Source of the DNA: AC-32 sp963736055 | GTDB lineage: Bacteria; Actinomycetota; Thermoleophilia; Gaiellales; Gaiellaceae | Direction of reading: 5' to 3' | Assembly: GCA_963736055.1 (NCBI GenBank) | Contig: CAVTNM010000001.1 | Location: forward strand, 1-64,000 | DNA length: 64,000 bases | Shown here: positions 1 to 9,258 of the stretch, piece by piece | Position numbering within the stretch: position 1 is the stretch's first letter | Layout: every line of letters starts with the position of its first letter | Made by a program: the position numbers and the translations under genes | Notes under the pieces: generated by a model | The model's database searches: none | Seen by the model: the letters and a program-made list of their open reading frames with translations, nothing else | Told to the model about the DNA's origin: nothing

Positions 1-136
1 CCGCGTAGCCGTCGAGCACCTTTCGCCCTCCGGCCGTGTAGGCGCGGAGACCGGCGCCGACCTCGGTCACGACCGCCTCCTGGTCGCCGGAGGAGAGCTC
101 GATCTGTTCGCCCGAGGGAGGGATCGGCGTTGTCAT
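1..136 (-). CDS. aldose 1-epimerase family protein, N-terminal part only
   Basis: The gene reads leftward out of the window from an ATG at 136. About 45 residues are visible, including EVGAGLRAYTAGGRKVLDGY, which resembles the first beta strands of galactose mutarotase/aldose 1-epimerase-like proteins (EVGAGLRSYTVGGRPVLDGY type). Members interconvert alpha and beta anomers of free sugars or act on hexose-6-phosphates. The catalytic His and Glu lie beyond the window edge, so activity cannot be judged. The 46-base gap to the upstream DUF389 gene, read in the same direction, would allow co-transcription. Confidence 0.7.
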   Translation of the reverse strand, partial: MTTPIPPSGEQIELSSGDQEAVVTEVGAGLRAYTAGGRKVLDGYA

Positions 137-182
137 GCTGCTTGCTTACCACGGCGGGCGACGGGAATCGTCGTCCCTTTGT

Positions 183-1098
183 TCATTCTCCGGCGGCCGC
201 TTCGCGGCTCCGCTTCACAGTGGCACGCCGCGACAGCACCCGCTGAACCATGAGGGTGGCGGAAGTGGCCACCACCAGCATCGCGACGTTTGCGCCGAGT
301 ACCCCCAGAGCGCCCCAGGCCTCGCCGGTCTTTCCGAGCCCCAGGGCGACGCCGAGGTACGCGGCGGCCGGAATCGTCGTCACCGAAACGGCCACCCCGA
401 CGCCGGAGCTGGCGCGGGTCTCCAGCGCCAGCATTCCGGCGACCCCGGCGGCAAGGGCCACGACGATCGTCTCGTTGTTGACGTGGGTCAGGCTCCCGAG
501 CACGGTGGAGTCGATGTTGAAACCCGACGGGATCCAGTCGAACTGATTCTGCACAAACGCGGAGACCGTGGCTGCGGCACTCGTAAACGCCATGCCCACG
601 ACGAGCGTCACGAAGGCGCGGCCGGCAAGGCGCAGGCGGCGGTCGACCAGGCCGACCCCGACCGCGGTGATCGGCAGGAGGTCGGGACTGATTGCCATCG
701 CGCCGACGATGAGAATCACGTTGTACTCGATCACGCCGTAGCTGGCGATGACGCCCGCCGCGAGCATGAACGCGAGGTAGCGCGCGATCGGCCGTGAGTT
801 GCGCGCGGCCATCCCGACCACGTCTTCCCAGACCAGGCCTGCCTCGGCTCCTTGCCCGCTCGTCCGGCCGAGGACCTCCACACGCGTCAGCGTGACCTCT
901 GCATCGGGCACGCCGAGCCGGCGCAGATCGTTCGAGCAGCTCGTCGACCGCTCGAGGCTGAACGGTTGCCCGGACGACCGAGTGCTCGGGCCGGGTGACT
1001 CCGGTGACGGTGACCCGGCTGACCTCGTCGCTTGCGTCGAGCAGCTGGGCGACGGCCGCCATCGCCCCGGACTCGCCGAAGACCTCGAGCCTGATCAC
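183..1098 (-). CDS. DUF389 family membrane protein (one frame break)
   Basis: DUF389 proteins are integral membrane proteins of unknown function with a soluble N-terminal domain. The start is GTG 1098 (VIRLEVFGES). The N-terminal ~57 residues are in one frame; from about 930 leftward the remaining 242 residues (from PDAEVTLTRVEVLG) continue in another, so one surplus base near 925-935 splits the gene. The second part holds about five hydrophobic segments and the family-typical stretch NVILIVGAMAISPDLLPI. A TAGGCT box (1105-1110) ends exactly 6 nt before the GTG, suggesting a leaderless transcript, and a palindromic site is centred 42.5 bp upstream. The break may be sequence error: both halves are well conserved. 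Confidence 0.75.
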
Positions 1099-1131
1099 CG
1101 GCCGAGCCTAGTGCGGCAGGCTTGGGTCGGG

Positions 1132-1150
1132 ATCACCCGATCGGCATGAC
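1132..1150. promoter_or_regulatory. palindromic intergenic site 1 (DUF389 promoter)
   Basis: TCACCCGATCGGCATGA, symmetric about CGATCG with its centre at 1140.5, which is 42.5 bp upstream of the GTG of the DUF389 gene. It is a member of the TCATC...GATGA family described in the findings. The role as a regulator-binding site is inferred from repetition and placement. Confidence 0.55.
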
Positions 1151-1169
1151 ACCGCCATGCGGGCCTCGG

Positions 1170-2084
1170 CTAGAAGACCCTGGCCCAGTCGTTCTTGACG
1201 CTGACGACCGTCCAGCCGCTCGTGTCGGCTCTTTCGAGCGCCTGCTCGGCACCACTCGTGTAGTCGAACTCGCGCTCGGCGTCGTCGTGGAGGACGAGCA
1301 GGCGCAAGGACGGCTTGTCCGGATGCTGGGTGAAGTCGAGCATCGGGATGTCGCCGTTCGAGTTACCTGCCGCGAGGAGCGGCCGGCGGCCGGCGCGGCT
1401 CCAGATCCGGATCGGCTTCTGCGGGCCGTCGTCGAGGTAATCGGCCTCTGCCTTGTGCGTGATCGTGCCGCCACGCTCGTCGCTCGTGTAATCGAGCGCG
1501 GCGGAGCTGCCGATCACCCGTTCGCGCGGAACGCCATAGACCTCCTGGCTGATCGGCCGCATGAAGTCACGACCGCCACCCGAGACGATGTAGTTCGTGA
1601 ACCCGTTCGCTTCCAGGTAGCCGAGCAGCTCGACCATCGGCGCATACGCGGTTTCGAGATAGCCGCGGCCGAGGGTCGGATGCTGTGCCGAATGCAGGAA
1701 CGCGTCCGCCTGCGCCTCGAACTCCTCGACGCTGATCCCCTCGTAGGCAGCGAGGATGCCCCCGGCGAGCGTGCGCACGTTCGTGTCGTCGCCCGCGTAG
1801 TGCTCGGCCATCAACTGTCCGAACCAGCCGTAGTCCTGCTCATAGGCCGCCTGCCACGGTTGCCGCTCGCGCAACTCCGACTGCGCCTCGGCCATCGCGA
1901 CGAGCCGGCGGAGGATGAAGTCGAGCTGAATCGGCATCGGCTTCTCGCACCACAACGTGCCGTCGTTGTCGAACACGGCCACGCGTTCCTCGACCGGCAC
2001 AGCGTCGGACACGGTCCGCTCGACGAACTCGACAAGCGCCTGTTTCGCAGCGCCGTCTTTCCAACTGGCCAACACGACGGACAC
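1170..2084 (-). CDS. HAD-superfamily phosphatase
   Basis: A 304-residue soluble haloacid-dehalogenase-fold hydrolase. Motif I is FDNDGTLW with nucleophile D39 and D41, motif II is the SGGG stretch near residue 165, and motifs III/IV appear as GNSNGDIPML near residue 240. Length and motif spacing match phosphoserine-phosphatase-like HAD proteins with an inserted helical cap; the substrate cannot be deduced. Start GTG 2084 is chosen because a TAGGCT box (2091-2096) ends exactly 6 nt upstream, consistent with leaderless transcription. It is divergent from cydA, with 95 bp between the starts, and convergent toward nothing: the DUF389 gene lies downstream in the same direction. Confidence 0.85.
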   Translation of the reverse strand: MSVVLASWKDGAAKQALVEFVERTVSDAVPVEERVAVFDNDGTLWCEKPMPIQLDFILRRLVAMAEAQSELRERQPWQAAYEQDYGWFGQLMAEHYAGDDTNVRTLAGGILAAYEGISVEEFEAQADAFLHSAQHPTLGRGYLETAYAPMVELLGYLEANGFTNYIVSGGGRDFMRPISQEVYGVPRERVIGSSAALDYTSDERGGTITHKAEADYLDDGPQKPIRIWSRAGRRPLLAAGNSNGDIPMLDFTQHPDKPSLRLLVLHDDAEREFDYTSGAEQALERADTSGWTVVSVKNDWARVF

Positions 2085-2128
2085 GGAGCCAGCCTAGTTG
2101 AGCGAACGAGCCTGGACTCGCCCGCCTT

Positions 2129-2146
2129 CATCCCCTTTGGGCGATG
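2129..2146. promoter_or_regulatory. palindromic intergenic site 2 (cydA promoter)
   Basis: CATCCCCTTTGGGCGATG, an 18-bp near-palindrome centred at 2137.5, exactly 42.5 bp before the GTG start of cydA at 2180. It lies at the position of an activator overlapping a -35 element. Control of a high-affinity oxidase by this site would fit an oxygen- or respiration-responsive regulator; that is inference. Confidence 0.6.
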
Positions 2147-2179
2147 TGCAAGCCGCTCCTACCCCCAAGCATTCTCTCC

Positions 2180-3570
2180 GTGACGCCGCTCGCGTCAACG
2201 GTGGTCGATCTGGCCCGGGCGCAGTTCGCCACCACGTCGATCTACCACTTCTTGTTCGTGCCCCTGACGCTGGGCCTGGGGCCGCTCGTCGCGATCATGC
2301 AGACGATCTGGCACCGGACCGGGGACGAGGCCTGGCTGCGGCTGACCCGCTTCTTCGGGACGCTGTTCCTGATCAACTTCGCGATCGGTGTTGCGACCGG
2401 GCTCGTGCAGGAGTTCGAGTTCGGGATGAACTGGTCGGTGTACTCGAGGTTCGTCGGCAATGTCTTCGGCGCGCCGCTGGCGATGGAGGGGCTGGCTGCG
2501 TTCATGCTCGAGTCGACCTTCCTGGGGCTGTGGATCTTCGGTTGGAATCGGCTGTCGCCACGCCTTCACCTGGCGACACTCTGGATCGCTGTGCTCGGCA
2601 GCTGGTTGTCGGGCTACTTCATCCTGGTCGCGAATTCGTGGATGCAGCACCCGGTCGGTTACAAGATCGTGAACGGAGAGGCGCAGCTCACCAGCGTCTG
2701 GGCGCTCCTGTCCAACGGGTTCGCGCTCCGCGCGTACGTGCACACGATGCTCGCCGGTCTGATCTTCGGATCGATCGTGATGTTGGGCATCTGCTGCTGG
2801 CATTTCCTGCGCGGCCACGACGGCGACCTCTTCCTCAAGGCGGCGAAGCTGGCGCTGATCGTCGCGGTGCCGGTCACGCTCCTCCAGCTCGTCGTCGGCA
2901 ACCGCTTCGGGGAGGCCGTCACGAGCGCCCAGGGCATGAAGATCGCCGCCTCGGAGGCGCAGTGGAACACCTGCCAGCCGTGCGGCTTCTCGCTCTTCCA
3001 GATCGGCGGTTTCACCGCAAGTGACGAGACGCCGAGCTTCTCGATCACGATCCCGAAGCTCCTGTCGTACATGGCCGACGGCTCGTTCGACGGCCAGGTG
3101 CAAGGCCTCAACCAGCTCCAGAAGCAGGAGCAGCGCAAGTACGGCCGCGGCAACTACATCCCGAACGTGCGGGTGATCTACTGGTCGATGCGGGTGATGG
3201 CCTTCGCCGGGGTGCTGATGTTCCTGATCGCGGCCACCGGTGCCTGGCTCTACCGGAAGAGGAAGCTCGAGCGGGCGCGCTGGTTCCTGTGGACGGCGAT
3301 CGCCGCGATCGCCTTGCCGTACATCGCGGCGACCGCGGGGTGGATCCTCACCGAGATGGGACGCCAGCCCTGGATCGTGCAGGGGCTGCTGCTGACCAGC
3401 AAGGCGAACTCGCCGAGCGTCAGCACGACCTGGCTCGGCATCAGCCTCGGGGTCTTCGTCAGCCTGTACCTGGCGCTCGGGATCGTCGACTTCGTGCTCA
3501 TGCGCCGGTACGCGCGGCTCGACCCGCCGGGGCCGCAGGAGGAGCAGCCGCTACCCGCGGTGACCTACTG

Positions 3571-3571
<1 letters not shown>
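2180..3571 (+). CDS. cydA: cytochrome bd ubiquinol oxidase subunit I
   Basis: CydA is the quinol-oxidising, haem-carrying subunit of cytochrome bd oxidase, a high-affinity terminal oxidase of the cytoplasmic membrane. From GTG 2180 the protein has 463 residues with about nine membrane spans. It carries the conserved first-helix His (YHFLFV, H23), the FEFGMNW stretch and the GRQPW motif (about residue 394). The Q-loop (AASEAQWNT onward) is short, as in actinobacterial bd oxidases. An ATG at 2144 is in frame, but it lies inside the upstream palindrome; GTG 2180 gives a start exactly 42.5 bp from that site and is preferred. The stop overlaps the cydB start (TGATG). It heads cydABDC. Confidence 0.95.
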
Positions 3572-4590
<1,019 letters not shown>

Positions 4591-4594
4591 GGCG

Positions 4595-6271
4595 ATGAGG
4601 CCGCTCGACAAACGACTCCTTCGCCGGGCCCGTGCAGCGCGCCGGTTGCTCGCGGCCGACGTCGCGCTCGGGATCGGCACGGCCGTGCTCGTCCTGCTCC
4701 AGGCGACCCTGATCGCGGACATCGTTGCCCGGGCGTTCGACGGCGCATCGCTGCGCGAGGTTCGCGGCGAGCTGGTGCTGCTCGTGCTCGCCTTCGCAGC
4801 CCGTGGCCTCTTCGCCTGGGGCTTCGAGGTTGCAGGGCGGCGCGCCGCGACCTCGGTGCTGTCCGAGCTCCGGCTCGCGCTCGTCGAGCGCCGGCTTCTC
4901 TCCCAGCCTGCTGCGCTCGACGGGGTGGAGGGAGGCGAGGTCGCGGCGGCCGCCGTCCAGGGCGTCGACGGGCTCGGGGCCTACTTCGCCCGCTACCTGC
5001 CGCAGGTCGTGCTGGCCGCGATCGTTCCCCTGGTCGTGCTGGGCTGGGTGGCTCGGATCGACCTGGAGTCGGCCCTCCTGATGCTGATCACCCTCCCGCT
5101 GGTGCCGGTGTTCATGTGGCTGATCGGGCGCTACACCGCGGAGCGCACGCGCGAGCGCTGGCTCGCCCTTCGCCTGCTTTCGACCCACTTCCTCGACGTC
5201 GTCCGCGGCCTGCCGACGCTGCGCGCCTTCAACCGCAGCCGCGCCCAGGCGACGACAATCGAGGAGGTCGGGGAGCGCTATCGCCGCGCGGCGATGGGCA
5301 CGCTGCGCGTGGGCTTCCTCTCCGGGTCGGTGCTCGAGCTGGCCGCCACGCTCGGGGTGGCCCTCGTCGCGGTCACCGTCGGGGTGCGGCTCGTCGACGG
5401 CGGGATCGGCCTCCGGGCCGGGCTGACCGTCCTGATCCTCGCGCCGGAGCTCTACGCGCCGCTCCGCCAGCTCGGAACGCAGTTCCACGCGAGCGCCGAC
5501 GGTCTCGCCGTGGCCGACCGGATGCTCGACCTGCTGGAGGCGCCGGCCGCGGTCGCCGGCGGCGGGCGGCTGGTCCCGCCCAACCCGGCGGAGATGCCTG
5601 TCCGCCTGGAGGGCGTGTCCTTCGCCTACCCGTCGCGGCCGGACCTCGTGCTCGACGCGCTCGACCTCGAGCTCGTGCCCGGCGAGACTCTGGCGCTGGT
5701 GGGCGCGAGCGGGAGCGGCAAGAGCACGGTCGCGAGCCTTCTCCTTCGGTTCGCCGACCCGATCGCGGGCCGGATCACGGTCGGCGGCGTCGACCTCGCG
5801 GACTGCCGGACGGACGTGTGGCGGAGATTCTTGGCCTGGGTTCCCCAGCGTCCGACGATCTTCCGCGGCACGGTCGGCGACAACATCCGGCTCGGCGCGC
5901 CGCGCGCGACAGCGGCCCGCACGCGCGAGGCGGCCATGCTTGCCGGCGCAGATCGCTTCGTGCGCGAGCTTCCCTCGGGATACGAGACGGTGGTCGGGGA
6001 CGGCGGCAGGCCGCTCTCGGCCGGAGAGCGGCGACGGATCGCGCTCGCGCGCGCCTTCCTGCGGGGAGCGCCCTTCGTGATCCTCGACGAGCCGACGGCC
6101 GACCTCGACCCGGTCAGCGCTGATGTGATCGCCGAGGCGGTCGAGCGGCTCCGGCCGGGCCGCACCGTTCTGCTGATCGCCCACCAGGCCGGCCTCGTCC
6201 ACCAGGCCGACCGAGTGGTGTCGCTTGACCCGGGCGGCACGCCCTTCGTCCCGACGAGCGAGGCAACATGA
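4595..6271 (+). CDS. cydD: thiol reductant ABC exporter subunit CydD
   Basis: CydD is half of the heterodimeric CydDC transporter, which exports glutathione/cysteine-type thiols and is needed for assembly of cytochrome bd. The 558 residues comprise an N-terminal six-helix membrane domain (about 1-320) and an ATPase domain with Walker A GASGSGKST (about 369), the signature LSAGERRRIALARAF and Walker B FVILDEPTAD (about 495). The reading frame is intact. Its stop overlaps the ATG of cydC by four bases (ATGA). The order cydA-B-D-C is typical of Actinobacteria, where D and C are separate or fused genes; here they are separate. Confidence 0.92.
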   Translation: MRPLDKRLLRRARAARRLLAADVALGIGTAVLVLLQATLIADIVARAFDGASLREVRGELVLLVLAFAARGLFAWGFEVAGRRAATSVLSELRLALVERRLLSQPAALDGVEGGEVAAAAVQGVDGLGAYFARYLPQVVLAAIVPLVVLGWVARIDLESALLMLITLPLVPVFMWLIGRYTAERTRERWLALRLLSTHFLDVVRGLPTLRAFNRSRAQATTIEEVGERYRRAAMGTLRVGFLSGSVLELAATLGVALVAVTVGVRLVDGGIGLRAGLTVLILAPELYAPLRQLGTQFHASADGLAVADRMLDLLEAPAAVAGGGRLVPPNPAEMPVRLEGVSFAYPSRPDLVLDALDLELVPGETLALVGASGSGKSTVASLLLRFADPIAGRITVGGVDLADCRTDVWRRFLAWVPQRPTIFRGTVGDNIRLGAPRATAARTREAAMLAGADRFVRELPSGYETVVGDGGRPLSAGERRRIALARAFLRGAPFVILDEPTADLDPVSADVIAEAVERLRPGRTVLLIAHQAGLVHQADRVVSLDPGGTPFVPTSEAT

Positions 6272-7929
6272 GGACGCTCCGCCGACTGCTCTCCCTGGTA
6301 GCCGTGCCGCGGAGCCGCGCTGCGCTGTCGATCCTGCTCGGCACCCTGACGATCGTCTTCGGAGTCGGGCTGATGGCAACGGCCGGCTACCTGATCTCGC
6401 GCGCCGCGGAGCGGCCGGCGATCCTCTCGCTGACGGTTGCGATCGTCGGTGTGCGCTTCTTCGGTCTCGCACGGCCCGTGGCCCGCTACTTCGAGCGGTT
6501 GAGCTCGCACGACGTCGCCCTGCGCGCGCTCGCCCGCGCGCGTCGCCACGTCTACGAGCGGATCGAGCCGCTGGCGCCCGCGGGGCTGCGCGGCGACCGC
6601 CGGGGAGACCTGCTCTCGCGGCTCGTGGCCGACGTGGACTCGCTTCAGAACCTTCACCTCCGAGGGATCGGGCCGCCGCTCGTCGCCCTATTCGCCGGAG
6701 CGGTCTCCGTCGCCGCAGCGGCCGCGATCCTCCCGGCCGCAGGCGTCGTGCTCGCGGCCGGTCTGGTCGTAACAGGGATCGTCGCGCCCGCAGCCGGGCT
6801 GGCGCTTTCGCGGCACGGCGGTCGCGAGGCGGCCGCGCGAGGCGAGCTGACGGCAGAGCTGGTCGAGGCCTTAGCGGGCGGGGCGGAGCTGGCGGCGTAC
6901 GGGCGACAGGACGACTGCCTGCGCCGCGTGCACACGACCGACAGTGCGCTCGTGCGACTCGGCCGGCGGGCATCGTTCGCCGACGGAGCCGGGGACGGGT
7001 TGAGGCTGGCGCTGACCGGAGCAACCGTTGCAGGCGTCCTCGCGGTCGCGATCTCGGCTCATGCTTCGGGAGGGCTCGACCGTGTGACGATCGCCCTGCT
7101 GGCGCTGCTCGCGCTTGCCTCCTTCGAGGCAGTCCAGCCGCTGCCCGAGGCGGCGCGTGAGCTTCGCGAGACGCTCGCGGCGGGGCGGCGCCTCCTCGAT
7201 CTGACCGATCGCGAGCCTGCAGTGACCGACCCTGTCGACCCGCTCCCCGCGCCGGTCGGGTCGTTCGACGTCGCGCTCGAGGGAGTGCGGGCACGCTACG
7301 CGCCGGGCGAGCAGCCGGCGCTCGACGGCTTCACCCTACGGCTCGACCCGGGCCGGCGGGTTGCACTGGTCGGGCCGAGCGGGGCGGGCAAGACGACGGT
7401 CGCGAACCTGCTGCTGCGCTTCCTCGATCCCGAGCACGGCCGGGTGACGCTCGCGGGACAGGACCTGCGGGCCTATCGCCAGGAGGACGTGCGCGCGGCG
7501 ATCGCCGTCGCCGCGCAGGACGCGCATCTCTTCTCGACGAGCATCCGAAACAACCTCCGCCTCGGCCGCCCGGCTGCGAGCGACGAGGAGCTCGAGCAGG
7601 CGCTTGACGCGGCCCGGATCGGAGATTGGGTCCGGTCGCTCCCGGACGGCCTGGAAACGCTCGTCGGCGAGGAGGGCCGCGAGCTCTCGGGTGGGCAGCG
7701 CCAGCGAATCGGGCTCGCGCGCGCCTTCCTCTCGGACGCACCGCTGCTCGTGCTCGACGAGCCGACGGCGCATCTCGACCCGCCCACGGCAGAACGACTG
7801 CTTGCAGACTTGCTTGCGGCATCGGGAGAACGCACTGTGCTCTTGATCACCCACCGGCCCGAGGGCCTCGACCTGGTCGACGACGTGGTCGTGGTCGAGG
7901 GCGGAGCGACGAGAGGAGAGACGAGATGA
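6268..7929 (+). CDS. cydC: thiol reductant ABC exporter subunit CydC
   Basis: CydC is the partner half-transporter of CydD, with 553 residues. The membrane domain covers about residues 1-310; the ATPase domain has Walker A GPSGAGKTT (about 369), the signature LSGGQRQRIGLARAF and Walker B LLVLDEPTAH (about 494). The stretch FGVGLMATAGYLISRAA near the N-terminus is typical of CydC. The stop codon overlaps the next small gene by ATGA, so five genes appear to form one translationally coupled operon. No frame damage is seen in this stretch, in contrast to the region right of 9 kb. Confidence 0.92.
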   Translation: MRTLRRLLSLVAVPRSRAALSILLGTLTIVFGVGLMATAGYLISRAAERPAILSLTVAIVGVRFFGLARPVARYFERLSSHDVALRALARARRHVYERIEPLAPAGLRGDRRGDLLSRLVADVDSLQNLHLRGIGPPLVALFAGAVSVAAAAAILPAAGVVLAAGLVVTGIVAPAAGLALSRHGGREAAARGELTAELVEALAGGAELAAYGRQDDCLRRVHTTDSALVRLGRRASFADGAGDGLRLALTGATVAGVLAVAISAHASGGLDRVTIALLALLALASFEAVQPLPEAARELRETLAAGRRLLDLTDREPAVTDPVDPLPAPVGSFDVALEGVRARYAPGEQPALDGFTLRLDPGRRVALVGPSGAGKTTVANLLLRFLDPEHGRVTLAGQDLRAYRQEDVRAAIAVAAQDAHLFSTSIRNNLRLGRPAASDEELEQALDAARIGDWVRSLPDGLETLVGEEGRELSGGQRQRIGLARAFLSDAPLLVLDEPTAHLDPPTAERLLADLLAASGERTVLLITHRPEGLDLVDDVVVVEGGATRGETR

Positions 7930-8369
7930 CGGCCAAGGCTGATTTCACGACGGAGGAGTGGGAGCTCGTGCGCGAAGGCCCGCCGACGGCGGGGCTGGTC
8001 GCGCTCTCCGCCGAGCGAGGCGGTTCCTTCCGCGAGACCTGGGCGATGGCCAAGTTCTATGCCGAGGCCCGCAAGCAGCACGGCGAGAGCGAGCTGCTCG
8101 ACGCCCTCGTGGCCGAGAAGCCGGACGTGAAGCGCTACTCCTCGAGCGAGGAGCTCGAGTCCAAGGGGCTCGGCCGGCTGACCGAGGCGATCACGTTGCT
8201 GGAGCAGAAGGCGACCGTGGGCGAGGTCGCGGGGTACCGAAAGTTCGTGATGGACGTCGCCGAGCAGGTCGCCGAGGCCCACAAGGAAGGCGGCCAGCAG
8301 GTCAGCGAGGGCGAGCGCGCGGCAATCGAGAAGATCGCCGCCAGCCTCTACCCGTCCGGCTCGGCGTAG
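7926..8369 (+). CDS. conserved 147-residue protein, last gene of the cyd operon
   Basis: I do not recognise a named family with certainty. The protein is soluble, charged and helical, beginning MTAKADFTTEEWELVREGP, with a C-terminal stretch (VSEGERAAIEKIAASL) that recalls TerB-like or related all-helical stress proteins. Start ATG 7926 overlaps the cydC stop (ATGA), so it is almost certainly co-expressed with the bd oxidase and its transporter. No cysteine or metal-binding pattern is evident. Its 3' end overlaps the 3' end of the opposing RDD gene by 22 bp. A role linked to bd oxidase assembly or redox stress is only a guess from position. Confidence 0.75.
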   Translation: MTAKADFTTEEWELVREGPPTAGLVALSAERGGSFRETWAMAKFYAEARKQHGESELLDALVAEKPDVKRYSSSEELESKGLGRLTEAITLLEQKATVGEVAGYRKFVMDVAEQVAEAHKEGGQQVSEGERAAIEKIAASLYPSGSA

Positions 8370-9253
8370 ACCACCTCGGTGCCGGCGAGGTAGTCGGGCA
8401 CTCCGCGCCTGCGGCTGTCGAAGAGCACCGGCAGGTAGCCCGCGAACATCGGGATGATCGAGATCCACGTCCCGATCGCCCGTACGATCGAGCGGCCGAC
8501 GGACGGCGGCTCGCCGGAGGGACGGCGCAGGCGAAGCCCGAGAAGGTGCATGCCGGGGGTCCTGCCGGCGGAGCTCCAGAACAGCACGAGATAGCCGATC
8601 GCGATCAGCAGCCCGCCGGAGCCGAGCAGGAGCCCGGCGAGCCACGCGGGTCGCAAATCGCCGACGAGCGACGAGATCAGCGCGACGAAGCCGGACACGA
8701 TCGTGAGGATGGCGAGGATCAGGAACGCGTCGACGCCGAGGGCGGCCGCGCGGGTGGCGATACCGGCGAACCGAACTGCCGGCTCCTGCTTCCGGCCGAC
8801 GTGGTTGTCGAGACGGCGGGCGCCGGCACGCACCTCCCCGGCGAGCTCCTCGGCGAGCCCGGCCGTCTGCGCCGTGACCGCGTCCCGCACCTCCTTGCTC
8901 GAGACGATCTCGCGGATCGCCCGTCGCATCTCCTCGCTGTTGACGATCTTGTCGACGAGCTCGTCCGCCCGCGGGCTTGCGAGCGCCTGGTCGACAAGCC
9001 GGTCGAGCTCCCCGCTCGCGGCGAACTCCGCTGCAATGCGCTCGATCACGTGGTGCTCGACGACCGACTGGACGAGCTCTTCGGGCAGCGACTGCGCCAG
9101 GGCGCGGTCGATCAGGCGCGAGAGCTCCGGGACGAGGTGCTCGTCGGCCGCCGCCTCCAGCGGCCCGCGGGAGGCCCGCGCGGCGACTCGCGCGGGAAAG
9201 AACGCGAGTCGCCCGGCAGTCCCGAACCGCGAGCGTCGTCTTGGCGGTGCCAC
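8348..9253 (-). CDS. RDD family membrane protein
   Basis: 301 residues from GTG 9253. The first ~170 residues are hydrophilic and helical, with many charged repeats (LPEELVQSVVEHHVIERIAAEF); they are followed by an RDD domain beginning PAVRFAGIATRAAALGVDAF with three to four membrane helices and the usual WSSAGRTPGMHLLGLRL motif. RDD proteins have been linked to Na+(Li+)/H+ transport in one case, but most have no known function. Five bases separate it from the GMC oxidoreductase gene upstream, implying an operon. It converges on the cyd operon with a 22-bp 3' overlap. Confidence 0.85.
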   Translation of the reverse strand: MAPPRRRSRFGTAGRLAFFPARVAARASRGPLEAAADEHLVPELSRLIDRALAQSLPEELVQSVVEHHVIERIAAEFAASGELDRLVDQALASPRADELVDKIVNSEEMRRAIREIVSSKEVRDAVTAQTAGLAEELAGEVRAGARRLDNHVGRKQEPAVRFAGIATRAAALGVDAFLILAILTIVSGFVALISSLVGDLRPAWLAGLLLGSGGLLIAIGYLVLFWSSAGRTPGMHLLGLRLRRPSGEPPSVGRSIVRAIGTWISIIPMFAGYLPVLFDSRRRGVPDYLAGTEVVYAEPDG

Positions 9254-9258
9254 GCCGC

